Source of the DNA: Leptospira paudalimensis
GTDB lineage: Bacteria > Spirochaetota > Leptospiria > Leptospirales > Leptospiraceae
Direction: 5' to 3'
DNA length: 64,000 nt
Assembly: GCF_026151345.1 (NCBI RefSeq)
Contig: NZ_JAMQPR010000002.1
Span: forward strand, 1-64,000
Below, in pieces: positions 64,000-64,000 of this stretch (the stretch's first letter is position 1; each line of letters opens with the position of its first letter). The position numbers were made by a program, and so were the translations under genes. Under the pieces are notes generated by a model, which saw only the letters and a program-made list of their open reading frames with translations, searched no databases and had not been told where the DNA came from.

Positions 64000-64000
64000 T

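Overview
The window reads as chromosomal DNA of a spirochaete, most likely a Leptospira species. The reasons are the AT-rich sequence, many short lipoproteins with relaxed spirochaetal lipoboxes (a Cys after ISC, GAC, LQC, TGC, ANC or MMC), three methyl-accepting chemotaxis proteins, a GAF-REC hybrid kinase, a GAF-SpoIIE phosphatase, and several proteins with no recognisable family outside that group. This is inferred from family content, not from a database match. I see no rRNA, tRNA, CRISPR array, transposase or phage gene.

Layout. 1-2.5 kb: the 3' end of a GufA-type ZIP metal transporter, then small lipoprotein genes with an SH3-like pseudogene between them. 2.5-4.2 kb: an outer-membrane porin of the alginate-export type. 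4.4-5.95 kb: two decayed genes (a C39-like peptidase remnant and a secreted protein) interrupted by in-frame TAA codons and then by frameshifts. 6-9.8 kb: a quinone-oxidoreductase-like MDR protein, divergent from an SDR, DUF1295 and CFA-synthase-like lipid cluster. 9.8-16.4 kb: a DEAD-box helicase, a hybrid histidine kinase, a lipoprotein MsrB, a nucleotidyltransferase and an EpmB/KamA radical-SAM enzyme divergent from efp. 16.5-21 kb: an efp, mtnB, SDR, SDR, unknown-protein operon. 21-31.9 kb: a CorA transporter with an M61 peptidase, a structured intergenic element with a tiny ORF, two chemoreceptors, a DMT transporter and an outer-membrane protein.

31.9-40.4 kb is a methyl-cycle island. 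It holds an ArsR-methyltransferase fusion regulator behind a near-perfect 32-nt palindrome, then ahcY, a 7Fe-type ferredoxin, metH, a small Cys/His protein, a lipoprotein and metF. With mtnB upstream, the window covers SAH hydrolysis, homocysteine remethylation and part of methionine salvage. Short dispersed repeats flank the metF end of the island.

41-49.3 kb: an outer-membrane protein, phosphofructokinase, and a Cus-like copper/silver RND efflux operon whose adaptor appears to lack both halves of the lipoyl domain. 49.3-58.3 kb: an argB, SpoIIE-phosphatase, coiled-coil operon, a nitrilase, an alr plus hydrolase pair, a class V aminotransferase, a BASS transporter, ribosomal protein L33 and a DksA-like protein without its zinc cysteines. 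58.4-64 kb: a WaaL/Wzy-like membrane protein, a hotdog-fold thioesterase, a sensorless chemoreceptor, a two-gene operon ending in a photoactive-yellow-protein homologue that keeps the chromophore cysteine, and the 3' part of an adenylating enzyme with a carrier domain. The PYP locus, the lipoyl-less Cus adaptor, the fusion-regulator operator and the 23.8-kb structured element are the most interesting signals.
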